The notes: generated by a model not told the origin, from the letters alone. 64,000 nucleotides of DNA from Actinophytocola oryzae (GCF_004364325.1 NZ_SOCP01000015.1:171708-235707), one strand, 5' to 3'. Positions 1-8,950 are shown, counted from the stretch's first letter. Program-made: numbers and translations.

Positions 1-1
1 C

Positions 2-559
2 ACGGGGATCCGCGAAATCCAGGTGCTCCATCATCACGACGAATACGCCACCAGCCACATCATCAACCCGGATTGCCTCGGCACACCCATGGCGTTCGTC
101 TGGGACAACGAAGACCTCATGGTCGCCATGGACAGTGGCACGATCCACCGCGTGGCCATGGACAGCACAGCGACCCAACTTGCCTCGTTCGAGGGTGTAC
201 CAATCGCTGTCGCGTGTTCGGCGGACGATCTCCTGGTGCTGTGTGGCCCCCGGCCCAACGCGGAGCCACCGCAGCGCGTCAACTTGTTGTGGCGGATTCC
301 GCACGGCCAAGCGGAGGGCGTCAACCTACTGGCAAACCAATGCTTGACCGAACTCGGCGGAGTCGCCTACGTAGGGGACGACATCTACGTGAGCGACTCC
401 CGTTCAGGCCGCGTCCTGCGACTGCCCCACGACCAAACGGCCGAGCCTGTGACGGTCGCTGACGGTCTGGTTAACCCCAACCAACTGACGAGCGACCTCG
501 ACGGAACACTCTATATCGCCGACTTTGGCGCAGGAGCAATACACCAGATCCTGCCCTAG
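2..559 (+). CDS. Beta-propeller (NHL/SMP-30-like) protein, 5' end outside window
   Basis: The frame is open from base 2, so the gene starts before the window and only about the last 185 residues are visible. The visible part is built of repeated short beta-strand blocks with Asp/Gly turns, for example GGVAYVGDDIYVSDSRSGRV and GTLYIADFGAGAIHQI. This is the look of NHL or SMP-30/gluconolactonase-type propellers, in which each blade carries a YVSD- or YIAD-like strand. No catalytic residues can be assigned from the fragment, so an enzyme role is not claimed. It is convergent with the minus-strand genes that follow. Confidence 0.6.
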   Translation, partial: TGIREIQVLHHHDEYATSHIINPDCLGTPMAFVWDNEDLMVAMDSGTIHRVAMDSTATQLASFEGVPIAVACSADDLLVLCGPRPNAEPPQRVNLLWRIPHGQAEGVNLLANQCLTELGGVAYVGDDIYVSDSRSGRVLRLPHDQTAEPVTVADGLVNPNQLTSDLDGTLYIADFGAGAIHQILP

Positions 560-667
560 ACATTTGACGAGCGGCGACCGAACCTGTGAAGGCACAACAT
601 TCGGTCGTTCTGTAATTGTGTTCTCATAGACCCCGAAAATGGCCAGTACATGCCTGTCATCGGGGGC

Positions 668-910
668 TCAGTTGCTACAACCGGAGTTGCTCGATGTGGG
701 TCTCGACGAAGCCCGCGATCCTTGCCCAGGTGCTGCCGGATGACGTGGCGTTGCCGAGCTGCTTGGTTCTGACGTGACATGCACGTCTTCGCCAGCGGCG
801 ACCAGCAGCTGAGCCAGGTGATGGACGATTGTGGACTTCCCGGCGCCGCTTGGTCCATCCACGCTGACGAACACACCGCGCTGGTGATCAGAAAAGGGTC
901 GGAGGTTCAT
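668..910 (-). pseudogene. Truncated thymidylate-kinase-like gene
   Basis: The first ~45 residues carry a P-loop, VSVDGPSGAGKST, followed by an alpha helix and VHVTSEPSS. This is the start of a dTMP-kinase-like P-loop kinase (usual length about 200-220 residues). After the Ser-rich SEPSSS the reading becomes low-complexity Arg/Pro/Ser and stops at residue 80. In another frame the same DNA reads KQLGNATSSGSTWARIAGFV and continues to a stop, which looks like the C-terminus of an unrelated protein. I infer that a deletion joined the two. The start codon overlaps the end of the upstream exonuclease gene, so it was the last gene of that operon. The lid and nucleoside-binding parts are absent. Confidence 0.6.
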
Positions 911-1481
911 CCTCGTCTCCTCCTGGTGGATCGCCGCGTAGTTCCTCGATCGACCGCGGTCTGTTGTCGGTTCGGGTGGCCAGTTGCACGAACAGGCGGG
1001 CGGTCACCAACACGTCGTAGGTGGCTCGGTGGGGCGAGAGGCCGTCCGGTAGACCTGCGGCCAGCCCGAACGCCTCGACTAGTGCGCCGAGCTTGTAGCT
1101 CGACTGGTTGGGGCGCAGGCGCTTGGCCAGCTTCAACGTGTCGAGCACATCCGGACACGTCCACTCGCCCAGGTGACGCTGCAGAACTCCGACGTCCACG
1201 TGCGCGTTGTGAGCAACCAGCACGTCGACGTCCAGCACCCGGCGGACCCCGTCCTCGACCTCCGCGAACGACGGCGCGTCAGCCACGTCCTGGTTGCTCA
1301 GGCCGTGGATGCGGCGGACGATAGGCGTTATCGGCCGCGCCGGCTTCACCAACCAGCTCGACGGCTCGCCCACAACGCCGCCGACGATCGGCACCGCGGC
1401 AACTTCCACCAGGTCGGGCGGCTGCTGGCCGTTGCCTTCCACGTCCACCACGGCGTAGCGCAGGCTTGTCCAGTCGGTCAT
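888..1481 (-). CDS. DEDDh 3'-5' exonuclease (DnaQ-like), 197 aa
   Basis: Predicted to remove nucleotides from a DNA or RNA 3' end, as in the DnaQ/epsilon RNase-T-like family. ExoI is VVDVEGNG near residue 10 (D-x-E). ExoII is seen around VLVAHNAHVDVGVL, and ExoIII as HRATYDVLVTARLF (H-x4-D). All catalytic acidic residues appear present. The chosen ATG overlaps the stop of the upstream radical SAM gene as ATGA, which implies translational coupling. A longer frame upstream is only overlap with that gene. Its 3' end overlaps the start of the truncated kinase gene. No polymerase gene is nearby, so a stand-alone repair or nucleotide-processing role is inferred. Confidence 0.8.
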   Translation of the reverse strand: MTDWTSLRYAVVDVEGNGQQPPDLVEVAAVPIVGGVVGEPSSWLVKPARPITPIVRRIHGLSNQDVADAPSFAEVEDGVRRVLDVDVLVAHNAHVDVGVLQRHLGEWTCPDVLDTLKLAKRLRPNQSSYKLGALVEAFGLAAGLPDGLSPHRATYDVLVTARLFVQLATRTDNRPRSIEELRGDPPGGDEDEPPTLF

Positions 1482-2629
1482 GGTGTGGTGTCCTTCCAGC
1501 CGATGTCGGCCCGTCCATGCCGGTGCGCATGGTGCGGGTGACGAGCATCGTGGACCTGGAAGCGGAGCGCATGTTGGAGGTAGTAGCGAGGCTGTTCCGT
1601 GTCCAACCCGGAGACCACCGCGGCGCGCTCGGTGATGTCGACGACCTTCAGGCCCCGTGCCTCGGGCAGCGCGCGGGCGACCTCGTGGATCCGCTCGGCG
1701 GTCGGTGCCTGGTGGGCCCGTCGGCACAGGTTGAGCTGGTTGATCGGGCAGACGTCACACAGCTCCCGGATGCCGTAGTGGCCGTTGTAGTCCGGCAGAC
1801 CATGCGCGTACGCCACGGCACAGGAGGTCTTGCGGAACAGCGAGGTCGATTCGATGAAGGCGGCCAGTACCCGCTGCTCCAGCGTCTCGGGCACGATCTT
1901 CCGACGTGCCGTGTCGCCGTAGGGTTCGGGCAGCCCGTTCGCCTTGTAGTAGGCCGCGATCTGGTCGCGGTAGAAGATGCCGGTGAACACCGTGGCGTCC
2001 GCGTGTCGGCTCAGCTCGTAGGCGGTCTTGAGGTGCTCGTCGGTGTCGTTCAAGCCGGGCACGAGGGGGCGCCAGTAGAGGATGGTCCGATACCGCCGTG
2101 GCCGGGCGCCGCCGGCGAGTTTCAGCGACTCGGCCGCGACAGAGGACGGGTAGGGCTCGATCCGCTTGTCGTCGATGCCCGAGTAGGTGAACAGCAGTGT
2201 CAGCCTGATGTTTCGGATCCGGTTGAGCCGCTGCAGCTCCTCGGCCTCCACCTGGTGGCGCGTAATGACGAGCACGTGGTTGGTGAACCCTCGGCTGTCG
2301 AGGTCCTCCAACACCGCGAAGGTGTGCCTTTTCACCGCAGGCAAGAACGGGTCAGTCGCCCGGTTGAACACCTGCACCGGGGTCACGTGCGGCTGGAAGT
2401 ACCGGTGACTGACCAGCTCCTCGACAGCCTCGCCATCGCTCATCAGCGCCCGCGGCTGACGCTGGTCCCACAGACCGTAGGTGTGCCGTATGCAGTACGC
2501 ACAGTCCAGCGGACAGCCCTGGATGTGGTTCAGGCTCAGCCCGGACTTGCGGTACTCGACGACCTCTCGGGCACGGTCTGGCAGCTGATCGACCTGCTCC
2601 TGAGTGAGCAGCGGGACAGCGGTACGCAC
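1478..2629 (-). CDS. Radical SAM protein, 383 aa
   Basis: Contains the radical SAM cluster motif C-x3-C-x2-C in HIQGCPLDCAYCIRHTYG (about residues 36-50), which binds a 4Fe-4S cluster and S-adenosylmethionine. The overall pattern is like the radical SAM DNA-repair/SPL-like superfamily. A C-terminal Cys group, ELCDVCPINQLNLC (about residues 305-318), could bind a second cluster or zinc. The last ~25 residues are His/Arg-rich. The GTG start follows a GGGAGG ribosome site four bases away. The gene ends in an ATGA overlap with the exonuclease gene. The substrate is unknown, but pairing with an exonuclease and a nucleotide-kinase-like remnant hints at nucleic-acid or nucleotide chemistry. Confidence 0.8.
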   Translation of the reverse strand: MRTAVPLLTQEQVDQLPDRAREVVEYRKSGLSLNHIQGCPLDCAYCIRHTYGLWDQRQPRALMSDGEAVEELVSHRYFQPHVTPVQVFNRATDPFLPAVKRHTFAVLEDLDSRGFTNHVLVITRHQVEAEELQRLNRIRNIRLTLLFTYSGIDDKRIEPYPSSVAAESLKLAGGARPRRYRTILYWRPLVPGLNDTDEHLKTAYELSRHADATVFTGIFYRDQIAAYYKANGLPEPYGDTARRKIVPETLEQRVLAAFIESTSLFRKTSCAVAYAHGLPDYNGHYGIRELCDVCPINQLNLCRRAHQAPTAERIHEVARALPEARGLKVVDITERAAVVSGLDTEQPRYYLQHALRFQVHDARHPHHAHRHGRADIGWKDTTP

Positions 2630-2718
2630 CTAGCCTCCCGAAGCAGAGAGGGGACCTTGTGGTTGATCTGCTTCAGGACAGTAGGGAGACGGCCACGAGC
2701 ACGCCAGAAATTTTCTCG

Positions 2719-2735
2719 GTTTTTCTAGAAGAAAC
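2719..2735. promoter_or_regulatory. AT-rich palindrome between regulator and radical SAM gene
   Basis: GTTTTTCTAGAAGAAAC centres on TCTAGA with one mismatch in the arms. It lies in a 129-bp AT-rich spacer between the XRE regulator stop and the radical SAM start. It may be an operator or part of a terminator; function is inferred only. Confidence 0.3.
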
Positions 2736-2758
2736 TCGATCTCGCCATCTCGTAGAAA

Positions 2759-3646
2759 TCAGACGACAGGATCCTCCGTCCCCGCTGCAAGATCCTCCAT
2801 GACGCGGCTGATGATCGCCCTCGCCGCAGCGCCGTAGCTGGCGACGGCCGCGTGCTGCTCGAAGACACGGCTGTACAACTCGATCTCCTGCGGTTGGCGC
2901 AGGTTCAGCTCGGCCGAGTAGGTTTCAATACGCACGAGGTCGTTGTCCAGCAACCAGAAGCCATGGCGAGGGTCGGTGACATACTGCGTCTGGAAGCCGA
3001 TGACGCCGAGCTTGACATTGCGCATCAGCGAGATCGCCATCAAGCGGTCCAGCTGGCCTAGCATGATGTCCGCCCCGACAAGCCGATAGCGGAGGACAGC
3101 CTCGGTAATGATCAAATGGAAGCGCTTGTCGGGCCGATACAACATCTCCTGGCGTTGCATTCGCTGTTTGACGGCTTCGTTGATGTCGTTGGGTATCTTG
3201 TGAACCATCACGACCTGAGCAAAGCGCGCGCGAGCGTACTCAGGAGTCTGCACCAATCCCGGAATCACCGTGTTCTCAAAACCGCGAAATAGCTGAGTCT
3301 TCTCATCCCGTTGAGAAAGCGACAGCTGATGCGACTTCATACCCGCCTTCAGCAGGCGCTGCCACTCAGCATGTTGTTGTTCGAGGTTGCTGAGTGTGGC
3401 GAGCAAGCCGGCAGCTTGATCCTCGGCGTTCGTCGCGGCAACCCAAGCCCGAATATCCTGCTCGGTGGGTGTCTGCTTGCCGTTCTCCAACTTGGATACC
3501 TTGGAGCCGACCCACGACAAGGACTCCGCGAGCTGTACGCCAGTGAGCCCGGCTCCCTGGCGCAGCTCACGGAGTCGCTTGCCGAGCGCCCTACGCGCTT
3601 CATCGAGACTGGACGTTCCGCTGTTCATACTTGGCGACAAACTCAT
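2759..3646 (-). CDS. XRE-family regulator with DUF5753 (Scr1-type), 295 aa
   Basis: Residues ~15-75 form an XRE helix-turn-helix, ending in the recognition segment VGSKVSKLENGKQTPTEQDI. The remainder matches the DUF5753 sensor region of actinobacterial Scr1-type regulators, with FENTVIPGLVQTPEYAR and the conserved aromatic-rich ITEAVLRYRLVG. These regulators usually sit beside DUF397 or DUF6879 genes and control transcription of linked or metabolic genes. Here the gene overlaps the end of the DUF6879 gene upstream. The start is uncertain: ATG at 3646 gives the full frame, and an internal ATG at 3628 is also possible, neither with a strong ribosome site. Confidence 0.85.
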   Translation of the reverse strand: MSLSPSMNSGTSSLDEARRALGKRLRELRQGAGLTGVQLAESLSWVGSKVSKLENGKQTPTEQDIRAWVAATNAEDQAAGLLATLSNLEQQHAEWQRLLKAGMKSHQLSLSQRDEKTQLFRGFENTVIPGLVQTPEYARARFAQVVMVHKIPNDINEAVKQRMQRQEMLYRPDKRFHLIITEAVLRYRLVGADIMLGQLDRLMAISLMRNVKLGVIGFQTQYVTDPRHGFWLLDNDLVRIETYSAELNLRQPQEIELYSRVFEQHAAVASYGAAARAIISRVMEDLAAGTEDPVV

Positions 3647-4145
3647 CCGGGGTCATGGCGTGATGACGCACCGCATCACGCCAGTAGTTGTGTTCCACGA
3701 TGACCGACGGTTCATCGACCACCTCTGCTTCGACGAAGCGGTCATCCTCATCGAAGTTCATCATGACCAGCTTGTGCGAATCGAACAACCAGAAGTCATG
3801 CCGAGGGCATTCGACCGCATCGACTTGGTCACGAGCGAGGTAGCGGATGTCGTCGCCTGCCTCACGGGTATAGCCCGCTACCCACATGGCGAAGCGGGTG
3901 TAATCGGTCAACGGAAAGCTGACAACCCGAACCCGAGAAAACAACCGACCTGCGGACGTTGCCTCCCGGACCATACTCAACCAGCCTTCGTGATACGACA
4001 CGTCAGGCTTGCCGCTCAGGAATTTGCGGAACGACTCAGTTTCGCGCGGCGAGTTGTACCGATCACGCGTCTCCAGCCGGAACGCCGTGTGTTCGAAGGA
4101 CCGGAAGAGTTCAACGAACTCGGGTCCGGGCTTGATGAGGGTCAG
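3600..4145 (-). CDS. DUF6879 family protein, probable CTG start, 181 aa
   Basis: The sequence IKPGPEFVELFRSFEHTAFR followed by a compact alpha/beta domain with WLSMVREATSAGR and HDFWLFDSHKLVMMNF is typical of DUF6879 proteins, which accompany XRE/DUF5753 regulators in actinomycetes. No ATG, GTG or TTG lies at the conserved N-terminus. A GGAGG sits seven bases before a CTG at 4145 whose last bases overlap the upstream stop as CTGA. I therefore chose CTG. A longer frame to 4274 would add 43 Arg/Pro-rich residues that look like shadow of the upstream gene. Molecular function is unknown; regulation together with the XRE neighbour is inferred from family context. Confidence 0.75.
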   Translation of the reverse strand: MTLIKPGPEFVELFRSFEHTAFRLETRDRYNSPRETESFRKFLSGKPDVSYHEGWLSMVREATSAGRLFSRVRVVSFPLTDYTRFAMWVAGYTREAGDDIRYLARDQVDAVECPRHDFWLFDSHKLVMMNFDEDDRFVEAEVVDEPSVIVEHNYWRDAVRHHAMTPDEFVAKYEQRNVQSR

Positions 4146-4378
4146 CGGCCGTCCTCCGTCTGCTGATAGCGGCGCACGTACATCTTGAGCACGTCTTCCG
4201 GGATCTCGATCAGTGTCTCGTGATCGGGTACCGGGCCGACGTCGGCCAGGACCTGGGGATCGGTCACCTTCCACCCCTGGGCAATGTAGGTCACGCGATC
4301 AGTGCGGTCGGTCGCGAACAGGGTAGGCGAGTCCCCCTCCGTCGACTCCGGGTCCTTGCCGAGAAAATCAGCACGCAT
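4142..4378 (-). CDS. Small acidic protein leading the DUF6879/XRE operon, 78 aa
   Basis: The product begins MRADFLGKDPESTEGDSPTL, then has a beta-rich middle (VTYIAQGWKV) and a C-terminal helix ending MYVRRYQQTEDGR. The ATG is preceded by AGGAGGG at ideal spacing. It is the first gene of the operon and its stop overlaps the DUF6879 start. I recognise the arrangement as one recurring in actinomycetes but cannot name a function. A divergent plus-strand gene starts 126 bp upstream, so promoters for both directions should lie in 4379-4504. Confidence 0.7.
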   Translation of the reverse strand: MRADFLGKDPESTEGDSPTLFATDRTDRVTYIAQGWKVTDPQVLADVGPVPDHETLIEIPEDVLKMYVRRYQQTEDGR

Positions 4379-4504
4379 GAGCCCTCCTTGCTGAAGTTTG
4401 CAGAAAACTGCTTGTTCATCGTGACGGAGGTGGCCGCAGAGGTCAACTGCACTGTCCGCTGGGCGTCTGACCTGCGAAGGGCTACCGTCCATCTTGGAGG
4501 AGGT

Positions 4505-4777
4505 GTGTTCGTGAGGCTCGAGGAAGAGATGCAGTACGCGCCGCTGCCTGGCCCGTGGCTCGACGTCGAGGCGGGCCGGCGGGTCGTGCTAAAGGCCGCC
4601 GACGTGATCCAACTTGACCTCGACGGCGCGAACCGGCTGCTGGCCGCCGAGGGCGGCGAGTTGCTGGAGCTGGAGCCCGACGACACGCTGGCGCTCGACA
4701 GCAACGGCGAGCACAGGTACCGCCTCGTCGAGCAGGACCGTTACCGACCGACGCTGGGCGTGTACCAGCGGGTCTAG
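4505..4777 (+). CDS. Hypothetical protein, 90 aa
   Basis: The frame opens at GTG 4505, or GTG 4511, a few bases after a GGAGGAGG ribosome site. It reads VFVRLEEEMQYAPLPGPWLD and then repeated acidic strand/turn segments (VVLKAADVIQLDLDGANRLL, LLELEPDDTLALDSNGEHRY). No signal peptide, Cys pair or known catalytic motif is visible. It is divergent from the small-protein/DUF6879 operon and convergent with the relaxase. Unrecognised family; codon usage with strong GC third positions supports real coding. Confidence 0.6.
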   Translation: MFVRLEEEMQYAPLPGPWLDVEAGRRVVLKAADVIQLDLDGANRLLAAEGGELLELEPDDTLALDSNGEHRYRLVEQDRYRPTLGVYQRV

Positions 4778-4827
4778 GAACGACGGGAGGGCCCACGTCC
4801 AGCAGAACGCGGCGGCCCTCCCGTGTC

Positions 4828-4938
4828 TCAATGTTCCGGCATAACAGGGTCGACAAGATGCCGGCCAACCAGCCGGTACATCGCCAGAATGGGTAGATCC
4901 GAGGAGCCCGACAGAACGGCGCTTTCCAGCTCGGTCAC
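4828..4938 (-). CDS. Possible small protein downstream of relaxase, 36-43 aa
   Basis: A short minus-strand frame after the relaxase stop reads VTELESAVLSGSSDLPILAM, then YRLVGRHLVDPVMPEH and a stop. The residue mix looks coding. A GAGGAGAG motif lies ahead of an in-frame ATC at 4959, which would add IAGPDIA; the first conventional start is GTG at 4938. It may be translated with the relaxase mRNA. No family recognised. Confidence 0.35.
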   Translation of the reverse strand: MTELESAVLSGSSDLPILAMYRLVGRHLVDPVMPEH

Positions 4939-5016
4939 CGCGATGTCGGGGCCCGCGATGCTTCTCTCCTCGGACCATTTTGCTCTGGGTGTGCTTGGCA
5001 GGAGTTGAGCCGGGAT

Positions 5017-8000
5017 TCACAGTCCGATGTCGAGGTCCTGTCCCGCAGCCGGCGTGGTCTCCGGTGCTGGTTCCTCGCTCGGACTCGGTTCGTGGTCGGT
5101 CGCCGGGTTCGTTGGTCGGGCTATGCGGATCTTCAGCGCGTCGAGCCGGCTGCGCACCTGACTTGTTCGCGCGGCGAGCTGGTCGTCGACGAGCGGTTCG
5201 GGCACGGGGTGTTGGGCAAGGTAGTGGGCAACCCAGGCGCGGGCGCGGCCTTGTTCGCCGCGGTCGCACGGCGGGAGAAGGGCGGGGTTGCTGTCGGGGA
5301 CCTGCCAGCGTTCGCGGTAGGCAGCGACGTGGCCAGCACGCCGGATCCACACCTCACGAGCAACGGGGTCGTGGGGCAGGTCACCGAGACCAGCGACCCA
5401 CACCGGCGGGTTGTGGGCGGCGTGTTCACCGAGGTCGCGGACGCGGTCCGCGATGCGGTGCGCGCGGGCACGGAGCCAGCCGGCGAGTTCGCTCCGATCG
5501 GGGTCGAGGTCGGGCCGGTCAAGATCGGGGATGGGTGGGCTGGAGACCCACCCGGGCAGCAGGTCGGGCCGACCGACACCGTCCGGCGGGTAGGGCAGGT
5601 CGTCGGCGAGGCGGTAATGCAGGACCTTGGCGGCCGAGCGGGCGGGGTTGCGCGGGTCGGAGGCGAACTCGCGTTTCGCGGCGCGTTCGCGGAGCAGGTC
5701 AACGGGGTCGCGGCCGGCGTCGTTGATCTTGTGGAGAAGGGCGCGGAGCGCGGGCCAGGCGTCGTCCGTGATGACGTCGTCGGCGTCAACCTCACCCCGG
5801 GGGTGAGGGAATGCGTCGCCGATCCATTGCTCTGCCTGTTCGGCGGCGTGTGGGCCGCGATGGACGTCGAGGCCGTAGTCGTACTCGGGGACGAGTCTGG
5901 AGAGCAGTTCGAGGTCGGCGAGGGCTTGGCGGAGGGTTTCTGTCGCGGAGAGTTCGGCGCCTTCGCGGGCGAGGATGGCGGCCAGGGCTCGTATGGCTGG
6001 GGTGGCTTCGCGGTAGCGGTAGAACAGGTCGCCGGGCAGGATCGTGGGCTCGTCGGGGTGGAGCACGGTCTCGGTGTCGAGGTAGGCGTAGTTGCCGTGG
6101 ACGCCGCGGGAGAGGGCGACGAGGGCGGCTTCGCGGGTGGCGGCGATGGTGAGGAAGGCGCGGGCGGTGTCGACGGTCATGCCCTGGCTGCGGTGGACGG
6201 TGGCCGCATAGCCGAGCTCGACCCACTCGGCCACGTACCAGGCGGGCAGGGTGCGGCGGCCACGGTGTTGGACGTGGCGGACGGTGAGACGTCCGTCGGT
6301 GTGGCGTTTCTCGACTTCCCACAGGTCACCGTTCTTGACGTAGTCCCGGCCGCCGAGCACGGTGAGCTGGCGGCGGTTCTTGCGAGTGACGACCCGGTCA
6401 CCGACCCCGGCGTGCGTGCCGTCGTGCAGGTCGACGCCGCCGAGTTCGGCTACGCCGGTCGCGCGGCGTTCGGCCTGGGCGCGGGCGGACAGCTCGCGGG
6501 CGACGTCAGTCGAGTCGGACATCATGATCGACGTGCGCCCGGCAGCGACATCGGCTTTCCAGTCCGCGTAAAGCCGGTCCAGAGCGACCGCGCGAACACC
6601 GCCCACCAGGCGCCCGTTGTCGGCGTAGAACCGCAACGCCTGCTTGTCGCCGACCCGGAATTGCAGGACGGCGGCGGCTTCGGCGGGGTCGGCGAAGCGG
6701 CGGACGTCGGTCAACTCGACCCCACCGGTGTCGTGGTAGATCAACCGCAAGGCACCGCCAGCCTCGACGGCGGAGAGTTGGCGGTGGTCGCCGAGCAGCC
6801 GGACGACCGCTCCGTGCTCGGCGGCGATGGCACGGACGCCGTCCAGGGAGCGGGTGTCAGCCATGCCGGCTTCGTCGACCAGGAGCATGTCGCCGCGCTG
6901 GATGTCAAGGTCAACCCCGAGAGCGTGCGCCAGCAGCAGACTGTGGATGGTGTTGGCGCGCACGCCGAGCTCGTCACCGAGGACGCTCGCGGCGACGGCG
7001 GACGGCGCGAAACCCAGCACACGTCCGCCGGTGGACTGCCACGCCTCGCGGACCGCGCGCATCGCAGTGCTCTTGCCGGTGCCGGGTGGCCCGATACCGA
7101 CGGCGAGGAACAGACCACTGGAGACGAAGTGCTCAACGAGCGCATGTTGGCCGGGGTTGAGGCGAACCTTCTTGCGGTTGGAAGTCTCGAACCGGCGGAT
7201 CGCGAGGTCACGCGCGAACCGAGACACCACCGGCCCGGCTGCGGTCTGCGCGGCGTCGACCAGGCGTTGTTCGGCGGCGAGGATCTGCTCGCTGGTGTAG
7301 CGCTGGGAACCGTGCCGGATGAACACCGACTCCCCATCCGGCCGCTGCAGCAAGCTCGGAACAGGCTCGACCTCAACGTCGAGCAGCACGGAATCGCGGT
7401 CGAGCGCGAGGCGGGCGACTGTCTCGACCGCTGCCATCCGCTCCTCGGCGCCGGCGAAGTCGACCGGCCGCAGCTGGCGGTGGGCCTCGGCCCGGATGTG
7501 GAAGATGTTCCAGGTCGCCCGGTTGGCCGACACCACATCCACCACCGCGGCGGCGACGCGCTCGGGGTCGTACTCAAGAGACGCGGTCTGCCGGTGCAGG
7601 CACCCTGCGATGACGTCGGGGATGGAGGCCCCGGGGAGCAGCTCGTGGGCATGGTGGGTCCAGTCGGCGATCTGGTCAGCCAGCGTGCGCAGTGCGGACT
7701 TGGTCGGACGGGTGGCGAGCGTGGCCTGCTGCGCAAGCTGGATCTGCACCGTGCGCGGCGGGGTGTGGCCGTGGCGGCGGACGTAGTCACGGACCAACTC
7801 GTCGTAACCTGCCTCCACCTGCGTACGGCGGCGGCTGAACCCACGGATCCACTCCAGGGGCATGCCCGCGATTTCACGAACGGCCCGTTTGCCGGGCCCT
7901 TTTGGAACATCGACGAATTCCGCACCGAAGCGGTCGACGATTCCTTGCTCAACCGTCGAATTGTAGACCTCGCTCATGCTGACGGCAGCCGCGTGCAATT

Positions 8001-8850
8001 GTTTGCTGTCCAGGGTCCGCCATCGCCCGTCCTCCCCCATCACCCGGTTCGCCACAGTCACGTGAGTGTGCAAATCCGGGTCACCCGCTCGCGAGTCACG
8101 ATGGACAAACGCGACGGCGACAAAGCCTTTGGACGGCACCTGAGCGATGCCACCGGCGCCCATTCTGGTGAACGCGGCGACCTGCTCGCCGTAGACGAGC
8201 GCGCGGCGCCAGGCGGCCTCGTGGATCTCCTCCACCGCGGCGCGGATCTCGTGACCACCCAGCGCCCACAGCAGCGACACGGACTTGACCGGCGAGAAGA
8301 CCAGGTCGAACCCAGCCACGGCGTGCCGAGCGCGGCCCAACTCGTCGGCGATGTACTTCTTGATCGCCTCGGCGGTGATGGCCAGGCACGACCCGTGGCC
8401 GGAAAGGTGCGCCTGGGCGATGTCCTCTTTGAGCCGGCGACGCTCCACAACAGAGGGCCGACGGTGATGCTCGCGTTCGAACGCCGCGTACGCAGCGGCC
8501 GCATCCCTGACAAGCGGGATCTCGTTGTCGTACTGCGCGAACCGGCGCCCCAATCGCGCCTGCCCGCGAGCCTTCTCGAACGACATCCCCGCGGCGACCC
8601 GCTCGGCGATGAACGCGTTCGCGTCCGGCCGCAGACCCTCGCCGAACAAGGCGAGCATCTGTTCTTCCGAGACGATCCCGGACACGTCGAGATCGGCGAT
8701 CCCGGACCCAACCCACTGGCCGGGCGGGTTGCCTTCAACGGTGTAGTACGCGACGAGCGGATCGTGCGCGGAGCGCTGCACGTCCCCACTGGCGACCTGA
8801 CGCGTCAGGTACTGATAGCCATCCCCAGCGTGCAGCACGTGACACGTCAT
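5017..8850 (-). CDS. MobF-type conjugative relaxase-helicase (TraA/TrwC-like), 1277 aa
   Basis: Nicks plasmid DNA at oriT, stays attached to the 5' end and unwinds the transferred strand. The N-terminus MTCHVLHAGDGYQYLTRQVA carries the catalytic tyrosine region. The metal-binding histidine motif GDPDLHTHVTVAN lies near residues 258-270. The helicase half has Walker A GIGPPGTGKST near 590 and Walker B MLLVDEAGM near 660, followed by the VTRKNRRQL and GYAATVHRSQGMTVD motifs of superfamily 1 helicases. The C-terminal ~250 residues are Arg/Asp-rich. Start chosen at ATG 8850, with GTG 8856 possible. The spacer just upstream (8857-9066) is the natural place for oriT. The gene appears intact. Confidence 0.9.
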   Translation of the reverse strand: MTCHVLHAGDGYQYLTRQVASGDVQRSAHDPLVAYYTVEGNPPGQWVGSGIADLDVSGIVSEEQMLALFGEGLRPDANAFIAERVAAGMSFEKARGQARLGRRFAQYDNEIPLVRDAAAAYAAFEREHHRRPSVVERRRLKEDIAQAHLSGHGSCLAITAEAIKKYIADELGRARHAVAGFDLVFSPVKSVSLLWALGGHEIRAAVEEIHEAAWRRALVYGEQVAAFTRMGAGGIAQVPSKGFVAVAFVHRDSRAGDPDLHTHVTVANRVMGEDGRWRTLDSKQLHAAAVSMSEVYNSTVEQGIVDRFGAEFVDVPKGPGKRAVREIAGMPLEWIRGFSRRRTQVEAGYDELVRDYVRRHGHTPPRTVQIQLAQQATLATRPTKSALRTLADQIADWTHHAHELLPGASIPDVIAGCLHRQTASLEYDPERVAAAVVDVVSANRATWNIFHIRAEAHRQLRPVDFAGAEERMAAVETVARLALDRDSVLLDVEVEPVPSLLQRPDGESVFIRHGSQRYTSEQILAAEQRLVDAAQTAAGPVVSRFARDLAIRRFETSNRKKVRLNPGQHALVEHFVSSGLFLAVGIGPPGTGKSTAMRAVREAWQSTGGRVLGFAPSAVAASVLGDELGVRANTIHSLLLAHALGVDLDIQRGDMLLVDEAGMADTRSLDGVRAIAAEHGAVVRLLGDHRQLSAVEAGGALRLIYHDTGGVELTDVRRFADPAEAAAVLQFRVGDKQALRFYADNGRLVGGVRAVALDRLYADWKADVAAGRTSIMMSDSTDVARELSARAQAERRATGVAELGGVDLHDGTHAGVGDRVVTRKNRRQLTVLGGRDYVKNGDLWEVEKRHTDGRLTVRHVQHRGRRTLPAWYVAEWVELGYAATVHRSQGMTVDTARAFLTIAATREAALVALSRGVHGNYAYLDTETVLHPDEPTILPGDLFYRYREATPAIRALAAILAREGAELSATETLRQALADLELLSRLVPEYDYGLDVHRGPHAAEQAEQWIGDAFPHPRGEVDADDVITDDAWPALRALLHKINDAGRDPVDLLRERAAKREFASDPRNPARSAAKVLHYRLADDLPYPPDGVGRPDLLPGWVSSPPIPDLDRPDLDPDRSELAGWLRARAHRIADRVRDLGEHAAHNPPVWVAGLGDLPHDPVAREVWIRRAGHVAAYRERWQVPDSNPALLPPCDRGEQGRARAWVAHYLAQHPVPEPLVDDQLAARTSQVRSRLDALKIRIARPTNPATDHEPSPSEEPAPETTPAAGQDLDIGL

Positions 8851-8950
8851 GGTCACCGTGCGGGCCCGTGGCCCCTTCCCCCCAGGACACCAAGTCTACG
8901 CGACGTCCGGAGTGGATTTGCTTCCGCACACTGCAAGTGCCAGAGGTGTG

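Noticed and set aside
1466..2728. 420-residue plus-strand frame over the radical SAM gene
   Set aside because: Shadow frame; the minus strand has the CxxxCxxC motif, good ribosome site and coupled stop/start.
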